A stretch of 5,348 nt of DNA from a bacterium (GCA_030019105.1 JASEGY010000267.1:1-5348), one strand, 5' to 3'. Shown: positions 1 through 5,213, counted from the stretch's first letter. Translations and numbers: made by a program. The notes: generated from the sequence alone by a model not told the origin.

Positions 1-5
1 TGTGT

Positions 6-42
6 ATTCGTGTCAATTTCTGTTAATTCGTGTTAATTCGTG
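6..42. repeat. Decamer tandem repeat (ATTCGTGTTA type)
   Basis: About 3.7 copies of a 10-nt unit: 6-15, 16-25, 26-35 and a partial copy at 36-42. The third copy reads ATTCGTGTTA and the others differ by one or two bases. It lies directly upstream of the protease gene, and the possible GTG start at 40 falls inside it, which argues against that start. It may continue upstream of the window. No function is visible. Confidence 0.8.
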
Positions 43-62
43 GCTGAGCAGTTACCTTTTAT

Positions 63-69
63 GGAGGTG
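63..69 (+). promoter_or_regulatory. Ribosome binding site that decides the protease start
   Basis: GGAGGTG lies 6 nt before the ATG at 76. In-frame alternatives are a GTG at 40, inside the decamer repeat, and an ATG at 61, which overlaps this site. Neither has a comparable site before it, so 76 is preferred. Confidence 0.8.
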
Positions 70-75
70 ATAAAG

Positions 76-483
76 ATGGGAGTAACACAGGTAACGGTTG
101 CCGTGATCAATCCTGCGGATCTCAAGCGACGCTGGGAGGGCTTATTTCTGGTAGATACCGGGTCTATTGATTGTATGGTACCCCGGAATCGTCTAAGAGA
201 AGTAGGGATCCAGCCGGAAGGTAAGCGGACATACGAATTGGCTGATGGTACAGAAATTGCTATGGATGTGGCTGTGGCCCGTATAGAATTTATGGGTGAT
301 TTTGTAGGCGCGACAGTGATTTTCGGAAAGGATGATATTGAGCCAATTCTTGGAGTAACAGCGCTGGAATCTGTGGGAATTGAGATCGATCCGCAAAGTC
401 AACGCCTGAAACGTCTCCCTGCTGTTCGGCTAAAGGCGCTGCAGACGAGCGATTATCCGGCGATCGAAGTATGTAAGGTTTAA
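76..483 (+). CDS. Retropepsin-like clan AA aspartic protease
   Basis: Predicted 135-residue soluble single-domain aspartic protease, resembling the small bacterial/archaeal clan AA family (AF_0612-like). Seen: FLVDTGS at residues 24-30 with the catalytic Asp at 27; a following hydrophobic strand ending in VP (35-36); a flap-like ELADGTEI (54-61), matching the LADG segment usual in this family; and PILGVTALE (90-98), carrying the hydrophobic-hydrophobic-Gly motif that packs against the active site. One DTG per chain implies a homodimer, as in retropepsins. The length is slightly above that of family members I remember, because of a tail after about residue 115. No signal peptide or membrane segment is visible, so it is probably cytoplasmic. 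The natural substrates of these proteases are largely unknown. The stop is 2 nt before the next ATG, so the two genes are probably cotranscribed and translationally coupled. No promoter is visible in the short upstream stretch. Confidence 0.85.
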   Translation: MGVTQVTVAVINPADLKRRWEGLFLVDTGSIDCMVPRNRLREVGIQPEGKRTYELADGTEIAMDVAVARIEFMGDFVGATVIFGKDDIEPILGVTALESVGIEIDPQSQRLKRLPAVRLKALQTSDYPAIEVCKV

Positions 484-485
484 AT

Positions 486-965
486 ATGGGTGACAGAATT
501 CTTCAATTACTTTTAGGAACAAGTGGTTTCATCTGGACGATCTTTCTTGCTTCAACTCCTATGGCTAAAGAATTGACTCCGCAATCTGCAGTCTGTAATC
601 CGCAATCTGCAATTTGCAGTTCGCAATCCGCAATCCGAAATCCGCAATCCGAAATCCGAAATCCGAAATCGGAGAAAGATCGGTTTCTTACGGCGAGTAT
701 GATCTTGCTGGGGACATCAGGAATACTGCATCTAATGGCTGATAGCTCGTATCAGAGGTATGATGAGGCCAGAGATAAGGTTGCAGCGGAAACAGAAAGA
801 GAGAGAACCGAATTACTGGATACAGCCCGAAATATCTTTATCGGAATGGCGGGCGTGTGTGTGGCTGTTTTTGAATACCGCCACTATACAGCGAAAGGAG
901 ATGCCTCCCTGAAACTTGCCCGGATAGACGGCAGGCCTTCTTTAAGATTGGCCTGGATGTGGTGA
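486..965 (+). CDS. Small membrane protein with in-frame heptamer-repeat insertion
   Basis: 159-residue protein of unknown function; I do not recognise a named family. A hydrophobic N-terminus (residues 5-22, then STPMA before KE) looks like a signal peptide or first membrane segment. Two more hydrophobic stretches follow at about 68-84 (LTASMILLGTSGILHLM) and 115-129 (IFIGMAGVCVAVFEY). Between them a charged helix, roughly 89-113 (YQRYDEARDKVAAETERERT), could be a short coiled coil. This layout (Tyr-rich helix, then a membrane segment) occurs in many small bacterial envelope proteins. Residues 31-61 are the translation of thirteen tandem heptamers (NPQSAI-type peptide) and are probably a late insertion making an extended linker. 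The start ATG is 2 nt after the protease stop, with a weak TAAGG site at 474-478. LLLGTSGF and ILLGTSGI in the first two hydrophobic segments look alike, but this may be chance. Confidence 0.7.
   Translation: MGDRILQLLLGTSGFIWTIFLASTPMAKELTPQSAVCNPQSAICSSQSAIRNPQSEIRNPKSEKDRFLTASMILLGTSGILHLMADSSYQRYDEARDKVAAETERERTELLDTARNIFIGMAGVCVAVFEYRHYTAKGDASLKLARIDGRPSLRLAWMW
577..667 (+). repeat. Heptamer array (ATCCGCA type), 13 units, inside a gene
   Basis: Thirteen contiguous 7-nt units with consensus ATCYGMA. The earlier units are diverged (CTCCGCA, ATCTGCA, GTCTGTA) and the last three, from 647, are identical ATCCGAA. A partial unit ATCGG follows. The same family occurs at 4947-4974 in the same orientation and at 4261-4293 in reverse orientation. 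A perfect array in this frame codes for a 7-residue repeat without stops, so the host gene stays open. Confidence 0.95.
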
Positions 966-972
966 AAAATTC

Positions 973-1002
973 TTGACATGGTTTACAGATAGATGGTATA
1001 CT
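973..1002 (+). promoter_or_regulatory. Sigma70-type promoter upstream of the Uma2 gene
   Basis: The -35 box TTGACA (973-978) is perfect. The -10 box TATACT (997-1002) matches five of six consensus bases, with an 18-nt spacer. An extended -10 TG lies at 994-995, one base before the -10 box. Transcription should begin near 1009, giving a leader of about 155 nt made largely of heptamer arrays before the Uma2 start. The promoter begins just after the membrane protein stop, so the Uma2 gene is probably a separate transcription unit. Confidence 0.8.
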
Positions 1003-1046
1003 AAGTATCTTCTTTAAAAGTCATGGCAGAACCCGTTCAGGTTGTC

Positions 1047-1081
1047 AGGTTCAAGGTTCAAGGTTCAAGGTTCAAGGTTCA
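1047..1081. repeat. Heptamer array (AGGTTCA), 5 perfect units
   Basis: Five identical tandem AGGTTCA units, continuing into an imperfect sixth (1082-1088) and preceded by a degenerate stretch (GTTCAGGTTGTC, 1035-1046). It lies in the predicted 5' leader of the Uma2 gene. The next array carries related units in reverse complement. Confidence 0.95.
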
Positions 1082-1104
1082 AGGTTGGTCGCTTCGCGTT
1101 TTTC

Positions 1105-1146
1105 GAACTGTGAACTGTGAACTGTGAACCCTGAACTTTGAACCCT
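1105..1146. repeat. Heptamer array (GAACTGT/GAACCCT), 6 units
   Basis: Six contiguous units: three GAACTGT, then GAACCCT, GAACTTT and GAACCCT. The core GAAC is the reverse complement of GTTC in the preceding array, so the two could pair as an imperfect hairpin in RNA across the 23 nt at 1082-1104. The array ends right against the GGAG and AGGAG ribosome-binding region (1147-1155), so pairing could affect access to the Uma2 start. Confidence 0.9.
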
Positions 1147-1163
1147 GGAGAGGAGAATCATTT

Positions 1164-1649
1164 ATGGATCCAACATTTTTGAAAGCTGAAGAGATAGGGG
1201 TTCGGTTGGAGATTGTCGGTAACCTTCCGATTTGGGAGTCTTCTCCGATTTATAGGCACCAAAAAGAAATTGACCGCATTCGTGCTACCATTGAAAAAGT
1301 GTCACCGTCCAGTGAATCTTGCCAATGTGTTCACGCTTCCGATGTATACGTCAGCTTCCAAGATGGCTCGTTGAAACGGCCGGACATTGCTATCTTCTGT
1401 CGAGAGCCGGAGGAAGAAGATGAAGCGATTAAACAGGTGCCGGAAGCTGTCATTGAGATTATCAGCAAAGGTTATGAAGCCAAGGACCTTGAAATTGGGC
1501 CGCATTTTTACTTATCGCAGGGCGTTAAAGATGTGGTGGTCTTTAACCCATACACCTTATTGGTGCTGCACGTGCGCCGGGACAAGGTAACACGTCAGGT
1601 GTCACCAGTCGAAATAGTATTGGAATGCGGTTGTAAATGCGTGGTTTGA
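1164..1649 (+). CDS. Uma2 family protein (DUF820, PD-(D/E)XK-like)
   Basis: 161-residue protein of the Uma2 family, assigned to the PD-(D/E)XK nuclease-like fold. Cellular role is not established, and the family is often present in many copies per genome. Seen: RPDIAIF (72-78) giving the PD motif with Asp74; VPEAVIEIIS (92-101) giving the acidic strand with Glu98; then FYLSQGVKDVVVFNPYTLLVLHV (115-137), the family's usual GV-x-(E/D) strand ending in a D/N-P turn. The SKGYEAKDLEIGP segment (101-113) replaces the more common SPS..R.D...K form, so the Lys usually found just before the FY position is absent. I recall this as a recognisable subgroup rather than a decay product. It is slightly shorter than the 180-200 residues common in the family, mainly at the N-terminus. 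The ATG at 1164 has a strong purine-rich site (GGAGAGGAG, 1147-1155) 8 nt before it. The C-terminus is unusually Cys-rich (CGCKC, 155-159). Confidence 0.85.
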   Translation: MDPTFLKAEEIGVRLEIVGNLPIWESSPIYRHQKEIDRIRATIEKVSPSSESCQCVHASDVYVSFQDGSLKRPDIAIFCREPEEEDEAIKQVPEAVIEIISKGYEAKDLEIGPHFYLSQGVKDVVVFNPYTLLVLHVRRDKVTRQVSPVEIVLECGCKCVV

Positions 1650-1699
1650 TGTCTACTCAGGTAGATATACTCAGCACGGTCATAAATAGTGATTTTGAA

Positions 1700-1740
1700 T
1701 AGGTTGTAGGTTGTAGAAGTAACTTACAACCTACAACTTA
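1700..1740 (+). repeat. Heptamer-built hairpin in the leader of the large gene
   Basis: GTTGTAGGTTGTA (1703-1715) is the exact reverse complement of TACAACCTACAAC (1725-1737). Outward pairs, including one G-U, extend the stem to 1700-1740, with a 9-nt loop at 1716-1724. Each arm is about two GGTTGTA heptamers. No T-run follows, so it is a poor intrinsic terminator. It ends about 45 nt before the next start and 32 nt before its ribosome-binding site. The same AATAGGTTGTAGGTTGTA sequence recurs at 5268-5285. Confidence 0.85.
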
Positions 1741-1785
1741 CAACAGATACCCATTAAATTTGAAGAGGATACGGAAGGATTCATT

Positions 1786-4293
1786 ATGAAAGCGGTTATT
1801 TTAGCCGGCAGACCCGGCCGGGAACTCAGGCCCCTGACTTGTTTTCGTCCCACCTCAATGCTTCCTCTTATTAATCGGCCTTTAGTGGAACATCTTATCC
1901 TTGCCCTGAGACGACATGGTATCAAGGAAATCATTTTATCTCTTCTTTATCGGGGAGAGGTGGTGAGGAACTACTTTGGCAGCGGAAAGAACTGGGGTGT
2001 TGACATTATTTACGGAGTAGAAGAGGAGCCCCAGGGGATAGTCGGCGAGATAAAGGCCCTCTTGCCGGTGCTTGAAGGAGAACCGTTCTTGCTTCTGGGT
2101 GGACACACTATTACCGACATTGACATGAGCCGGCTTATGCAGGTCCATCGAGAGAAGAGTGGATTGGCTACGATAGCCTTGACTAAGATGGTTAATGGTG
2201 AAGGGAGACTTTTATGTGGAGAGGGCGGAGTAATAGAGAGATTTTTAGAGCCGCGGGAGGCGGCTGAATCCGCTTTAGGTAATGGGGGTATCTACTGCCT
2301 CGACCCCGGGATATTTAAGAAGATTTCCGAGGTGCATGGGGGAGGAGACCTCAGCCGGGATATCTTGCCTTTTCTTCCAAAAGGCAGTCTCTTTGGACAT
2401 CTGGCGGAAGGTTATCTGCGGTCTATTCATTATTTAGAAGGATATAAATCAGCCCATTGGGATGCCCTGACCGGAAAGGTCAAAATAAATATAGAAGATG
2501 GCCGGCTTATGAAGGACGGTGTCTTTTGTGGGAATGGCTGTCATATTGATGAGGGGGCCTGTTTGGAAGGGCCTGTTTATATTGGACAAAATTGCTGGTT
2601 AAGAAAGGGGGCCAGGGTTGGGCCTTACTCGGTAATTGGGAGCGCCGTTCACATAAGTTCAGGAGCGGTGGTTGAAAACAGTGTTATTGGCAGTGGTTGT
2701 TATTTAGGCGAAGGTGTTAGGGTGCAGCAGGCCTTGATTGGTCAGGGCTGCGAGATTCAGGATTATGTCCAAATAGATGGCGGCACAGCCATTGGAGAGG
2801 GAACTAAACTTGGGGTATCTACGGTCATTAAAGAAGGAGTGAGTATTTGGCCGGGGAGGTGGGTTCCCCCCGGGGTCGTAGTGAATAGTTCTCTGGGTTG
2901 GGAAGGTAGAACAAGTAGACGGCTATTTGATTGGCACGGAGTGAAGGGAACGGCCGGCATCCAGATTACTCCCGAATTTGCGGCTAAATTGGGGGCAACG
3001 TATGCCTCGATGTTAGACAAGGGCTCGTTTCTGGCTATCAGCCGGGATATTCAACCTATTTCCGGGATTACTAAAAAGGCTTTAATCAGCGGCCTCTTAA
3101 GCATGGGAACCGATGTATATAATTTGCAGGCTGCACCGTCGCCGGTTACGAGATATAGCCTCCAATACCTGGGAGCAATAGGGGGTATCCACGTCAGGAG
3201 TTCAAGAAAGGACCCCGGGGCAGTAGTAATAGAATTCTTCGACTCTGATGGAATAAATATTTCACCTGTTCTGGAAAACTATTTCGAGAGCCTATTCTCC
3301 CGGGATGAGTTGAGATGGCTGACTCTGGCTGAATTCGGCAAGACACTTTATCCGCCAGGGTTGATGGAATTTTATTCCAAAGGAATAATGGAATGGGTTG
3401 ATGTAGAAGCTATCTGTCGGAAAGACTTTGCGCTGGTAATTGATTCATCTTATGGAAGCGCCTCCAGGATATGTCTGGATGTTCTGACCAGAATGGGTTG
3501 CCGGGTGATTAACCTTAGACCCGAAGCCAAAGTGATGGAATTTGTCAAGTCTTACCAGACTGAGCACACGGCCATGGAGGAAGTAAAAAACTTTACTAAA
3601 TTAGAAGGTGATGTGGGGATAATGTTCGACGGTGAAGGAGAACAATTACTCCTGGTAGATGAACTGGGCCACCCCTTTAGTATGGAAGAAACGACAAGTC
3701 TGTTGGTATATTTAGTGATCAATAAATTCCCAAAGGCAAAGATTGCCCTGCCCGGAATTGTCCCCAAACCTATTCAGGATATGATAAAGCAGGCCGGAGA
3801 AGAGTTTGTCAGAACGGAACCCGCCCGAAGGTCTCTGTTAGTTGAGGCTACAGATAATGATGTCCATTTGGCTGCTTATGGCGAACGGCCTGCCTTCCCG
3901 CCCTTTCATACGGCCTTTGACGCCATCGCCGCTTCTGTGTTTGTCCTGGATATTATCGCCAAACAAAACCGGCCACTTTCAGAAATAAGAAAAGACCTGC
4001 CTGCCTTTGCGCCTCTAAAGGAAGAAGTCGCCTGTCCGGTTGAATATCAGAAAAAAGTGATGCGGCGGTTGATGGAAGAGACAGGTGATGACCAGTCTCA
4101 ACTTCTGGATGGGCTTAGAATATTTAGTCAGACCGGGTGGATTTTCATTCAACCTCACCCTGACCGGCCCTACGTTAGTCTTTCAGTAGAAGCAGAAACA
4201 GACCAGGTGGGAGAAGAACTGCTTGCTGAATATAAAGAAAAAATAGCCGAATATCAAGCGATTGCGGATTGCGGATTGCGGATTGCGGATTGA
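1786..4293 (+). CDS. Nucleotidyltransferase-like/phosphomannomutase-like fusion, probable pseudoenzyme
   Basis: 835 residues. Order: sugar-1-phosphate nucleotidyltransferase-like domain (1-232), left-handed beta-helix of hexapeptide repeats (246-365), then a phosphomannomutase/phosphoglucomutase-like region (about 384-815). Length and order match the bifunctional mannose-1-phosphate guanylyltransferase/phosphomannomutase-like proteins of cyanobacteria, actinobacteria and firmicutes, which would make GDP-mannose or a related NDP-sugar for surface polysaccharide. Here the usual GGxGTRLRP is GRPGRELRP (8-16), the PK lysine is Thr23, the metal-binding GD is GGH (Asp to His107), and the late WxDIG is LRSIH (211-215). 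NTP transfer is therefore unlikely by the normal mechanism. The mutase half has RSSRKDP (471-477) for the phosphoserine loop, DGEGEQ (615-620) for the metal loop and QPHPDRP (789-795) for the phosphate loop. Similar changes are, as I recall, typical of this fusion family. The start at 1786 has GGAAGGA 6 nt upstream. Residues from about 825 come from a heptamer array. Confidence 0.88.
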   Translation: MKAVILAGRPGRELRPLTCFRPTSMLPLINRPLVEHLILALRRHGIKEIILSLLYRGEVVRNYFGSGKNWGVDIIYGVEEEPQGIVGEIKALLPVLEGEPFLLLGGHTITDIDMSRLMQVHREKSGLATIALTKMVNGEGRLLCGEGGVIERFLEPREAAESALGNGGIYCLDPGIFKKISEVHGGGDLSRDILPFLPKGSLFGHLAEGYLRSIHYLEGYKSAHWDALTGKVKINIEDGRLMKDGVFCGNGCHIDEGACLEGPVYIGQNCWLRKGARVGPYSVIGSAVHISSGAVVENSVIGSGCYLGEGVRVQQALIGQGCEIQDYVQIDGGTAIGEGTKLGVSTVIKEGVSIWPGRWVPPGVVVNSSLGWEGRTSRRLFDWHGVKGTAGIQITPEFAAKLGATYASMLDKGSFLAISRDIQPISGITKKALISGLLSMGTDVYNLQAAPSPVTRYSLQYLGAIGGIHVRSSRKDPGAVVIEFFDSDGINISPVLENYFESLFSRDELRWLTLAEFGKTLYPPGLMEFYSKGIMEWVDVEAICRKDFALVIDSSYGSASRICLDVLTRMGCRVINLRPEAKVMEFVKSYQTEHTAMEEVKNFTKLEGDVGIMFDGEGEQLLLVDELGHPFSMEETTSLLVYLVINKFPKAKIALPGIVPKPIQDMIKQAGEEFVRTEPARRSLLVEATDNDVHLAAYGERPAFPPFHTAFDAIAASVFVLDIIAKQNRPLSEIRKDLPAFAPLKEEVACPVEYQKKVMRRLMEETGDDQSQLLDGLRIFSQTGWIFIQPHPDRPYVSLSVEAETDQVGEELLAEYKEKIAEYQAIADCGLRIAD
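4261..4293. repeat. Heptamer array (ATTGCGG) forming the gene's 3' end
   Basis: Four perfect ATTGCGG units (4261-4288) and a partial ATTGA. This is the reverse orientation of the ATCCGCA family at 577-667 and 4947-4974. It encodes the last residues of the fusion protein (IADCGLRIAD), and its final partial unit contains the TGA stop. The protein family normally ends close to the preceding helix, so the array probably replaced or displaced the native stop. Confidence 0.95.
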
Positions 4294-4334
4294 AGATTTG
4301 GCGATGTTCATCGTTTTGGCCATTGCAGCTCTCC

Positions 4335-4349
4335 AGAAACCAGGTTTCT
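4335..4349. repeat. Short palindrome AGAAACC-A-GGTTTCT
   Basis: Perfect 7-nt arms (4335-4341 and 4343-4349) around a single base. It lies 42 nt after the large gene in the only part of the downstream stretch outside the two foldback elements. Similar AGAAACC/GGTTTCT palindromes are, from memory, dispersed repeats in some cyanobacterial genomes. No T-run follows, so it is not a convincing terminator. Confidence 0.55.
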
Positions 4350-4397
4350 TCGGCCACTCACGAATTTATATTACTTGTCAGTGGTCCGTAGAAGTAG

Positions 4398-4721
4398 GGT
4401 GGGCATTGCCCCACTGCCATTAAGTTAAGGGTAACGTCTTGGTATACAGCTACTTAGTAGCCCCGTAGGGGCGTCCGATAATAGCCCAGCGATTTATCGC
4501 TGGGATCGAGGGACGAGCGACGACCAAGTCCCGTAGGGACGACTGAAAAAAGCAGGGCTTCGGTTCAGCCGTCCCTACGGGACTCTGACTCTGCTTCAAT
4601 CGTTCCCCAGCGATAAATCGGTGGGCTATTTTCAAGTGTCCCTACGGGACGGAGCTATCGACTAAGTCGAATAATAGCAATAGATTACCGCTAACTTAAT
4701 GGCAGTGGGGCATTGCCCACC
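4398..4721. mobile_element. MITE-like palindromic element with terminal inverted repeats
   Basis: A 324-bp non-coding element. Its ends, 4398-4427 and 4692-4721, are inverted copies matching at 29 of 30 positions (start GGTGGGCATTGCCCCACTGC). Pairing continues to 4434/4685 for 34 of 37. The interior is a larger imperfect palindrome of small palindromic modules: GCTACTTAGTAGC (4449-4461), GCCCCGTAGGGGC (4460-4472), CCCAGCGATTTATCGCTGGG (4485-4504), GTCCCGTAGGGAC (4528-4540), its reverse complement (4571-4583), a second CCCAGCGAT-type copy (4606-4625), GTCCCTACGGGAC (4638-4650) and CGACTAAGTCG (4659-4669). The centre folds as a 14-bp stem plus five more pairs across one mismatch (4528-4547 with 4564-4583). 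No transposase reading frame is present, so any movement would need an enzyme from elsewhere. I could not find a convincing target-site duplication. It could instead be a dispersed structured repeat such as a BIME-like unit. Confidence 0.75.
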
Positions 4722-4737
4722 AATAAAGGTGTCCGCC

Positions 4738-4963
4738 GATTGCGAATTGAGAATTTTGGGACGGTTCATAATCTGCAATTTTACTGTGAAAACTTGTGGA
4801 TTGAATATCGAATATCGAATAAAGAATTTCGAATTATGAAGTCTTGTTCCCCTTTTTCCTTCGACATTCATTATTCCTTGTTCGATATTCGATATTTTCC
4901 TCCGTCGCAAGCTTTCACAGTAAGGTGAACCATCCCAGAATTTTAAATCCGCAATCCGCAATC
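4738..4963. repeat. Second large foldback (imperfect inverted repeat)
   Basis: Several colinear paired blocks run from both ends to a central loop. GATTGCG (4738-4744) pairs with CGCAATC (4950-4956 or 4957-4963). The block 4752-4768 pairs with 4926-4942, allowing two G-U pairs. TTACTGTGAAAACTTG (4781-4796) pairs with CAAGCTTTCACAGTAA (4908-4923), with one G-U. AATATCGAATATCGAA (4804-4819) pairs perfectly with 4881-4896. A weaker inner stem reaches 4841/4859, leaving a 17-nt pyrimidine-rich loop at 4842-4858. The left arm has about 10 extra bases (TAATCTGCAA, near 4769-4778). No credible gene overlaps it: open frames here are low-complexity readings of repeats. It starts 16 bp after the MITE-like element. 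It may be a second non-autonomous element or a structured RNA. Confidence 0.7.
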
Positions 4964-4974
4964 CAAAATCCGAA
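4947..4974. repeat. Heptamer array (ATCCGCA type), 4 units
   Basis: Units ATCCGCA, ATCCGCA, ATCCAAA and ATCCGAA. Same family and orientation as the array inside the membrane protein gene at 577-667. It overlaps the right end of the foldback and ends 7 nt before the ribosome-binding site of the small membrane peptide gene. Confidence 0.9.
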
Positions 4975-4991
4975 ATTGAATGGGGTGGATA

Positions 4992-5129
4992 ATGCAGCTA
5001 AAATTCCTTCTTATGGCTCTGCTGGTGGTTTTTCTTTTAGGCGCGCTAATGGTAGGGATAGTCATTTTTACCTTTAATCAGGACCTGAAGGAACGGTTTA
5101 TCAATTTCCTGGATCGGTTCTTGCCTTAA
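4992..5129 (+). CDS. Small single-pass membrane peptide, 45 residues
   Basis: Uninterrupted 45-codon frame from ATG 4992 to TAA 5127-5129, below usual length cutoffs. Residues 4-28 (KFLLMALLVVFLLGALMVGI onward) are almost wholly hydrophobic: one transmembrane helix or a signal anchor. The rest (NQDLKERFINFLDRFLP, 29-45) is an amphipathic, charged helix ending in LP. Hydrophobic-then-amphipathic composition is not what random or repeat-derived sequence would give, and the frame avoids the heptamer repeats on both sides. A G-rich ribosome-binding site (GGGGTGG, 4982-4988) ends 3 nt before the ATG, which is rather close. I do not recognise the family. It could be a regulatory peptide for a membrane complex, a toxin-like peptide, or a small subunit of unknown function; nothing nearby decides between these. 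Confidence 0.6.
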   Translation: MQLKFLLMALLVVFLLGALMVGIVIFTFNQDLKERFINFLDRFLP

Positions 5130-5192
5130 GGTAAGTGTTCAGCCATCAGGCGGCTTGCACACTGTGGCTCTACCGGAGATAATGCAGTAAGC

Positions 5193-5213
5193 GTTCAGGT
5201 GTCAGGTGTCAGG
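5193..5213. repeat. Heptamer array (TGTCAGG), 3 units
   Basis: Units GTTCAGG, TGTCAGG, TGTCAGG. A related but diverged stretch (GTTCAGGTTGTCAGG) occurs at 1035-1049 upstream of the Uma2 gene. The surrounding 5130-5348 stretch otherwise shows no supported gene. Confidence 0.85.

Noticed and set aside
40..75. Longer protease reading from a GTG at 40
   Set aside because: The extra residues begin inside the decamer repeat and no ribosome-binding site precedes the GTG. The ATG at 76 has a strong one.
577..667. CRISPR array
   Set aside because: Units are 7 nt with no spacers, so this is a simple tandem repeat.
1666..1671. TATACT as a -10 box for the large gene
   Set aside because: No acceptable -35 box at 16-18 nt: the nearest, TTTGAT at 1645-1650, leaves only a 15-nt spacer. 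A promoter here is possible but unsupported.
4302..4317. CGATG-TT-CATCG followed by TTTT as an intrinsic terminator of the large gene
   Set aside because: The stem is only 5 bp with a 2-nt loop, too weak to call.
4450..4635. 61-codon minus-strand frame inside the MITE-like element
   Set aside because: It lies within the palindromic modules and its sequence is fully explained by them. There is no transposase motif.
4384..4735. GTCCG on both sides of the MITE-like element as a target-site duplication
   Set aside because: The copies are each 9 nt away from the inverted ends rather than adjacent, and the intervening bases do not match.
4662..5077. Open frames of 71-99 codons on both strands across the foldback region
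   Set aside because: They read through palindromes and heptamers, giving repeat-type peptides with no domain character. One overlaps the small membrane peptide gene in another frame.
5182..5190. ATG after GGAGATA, resembling the start of the small membrane peptide (shared GATAATGCAG)
   Set aside because: The frame stops after two codons. The shared 10 bases may be chance.
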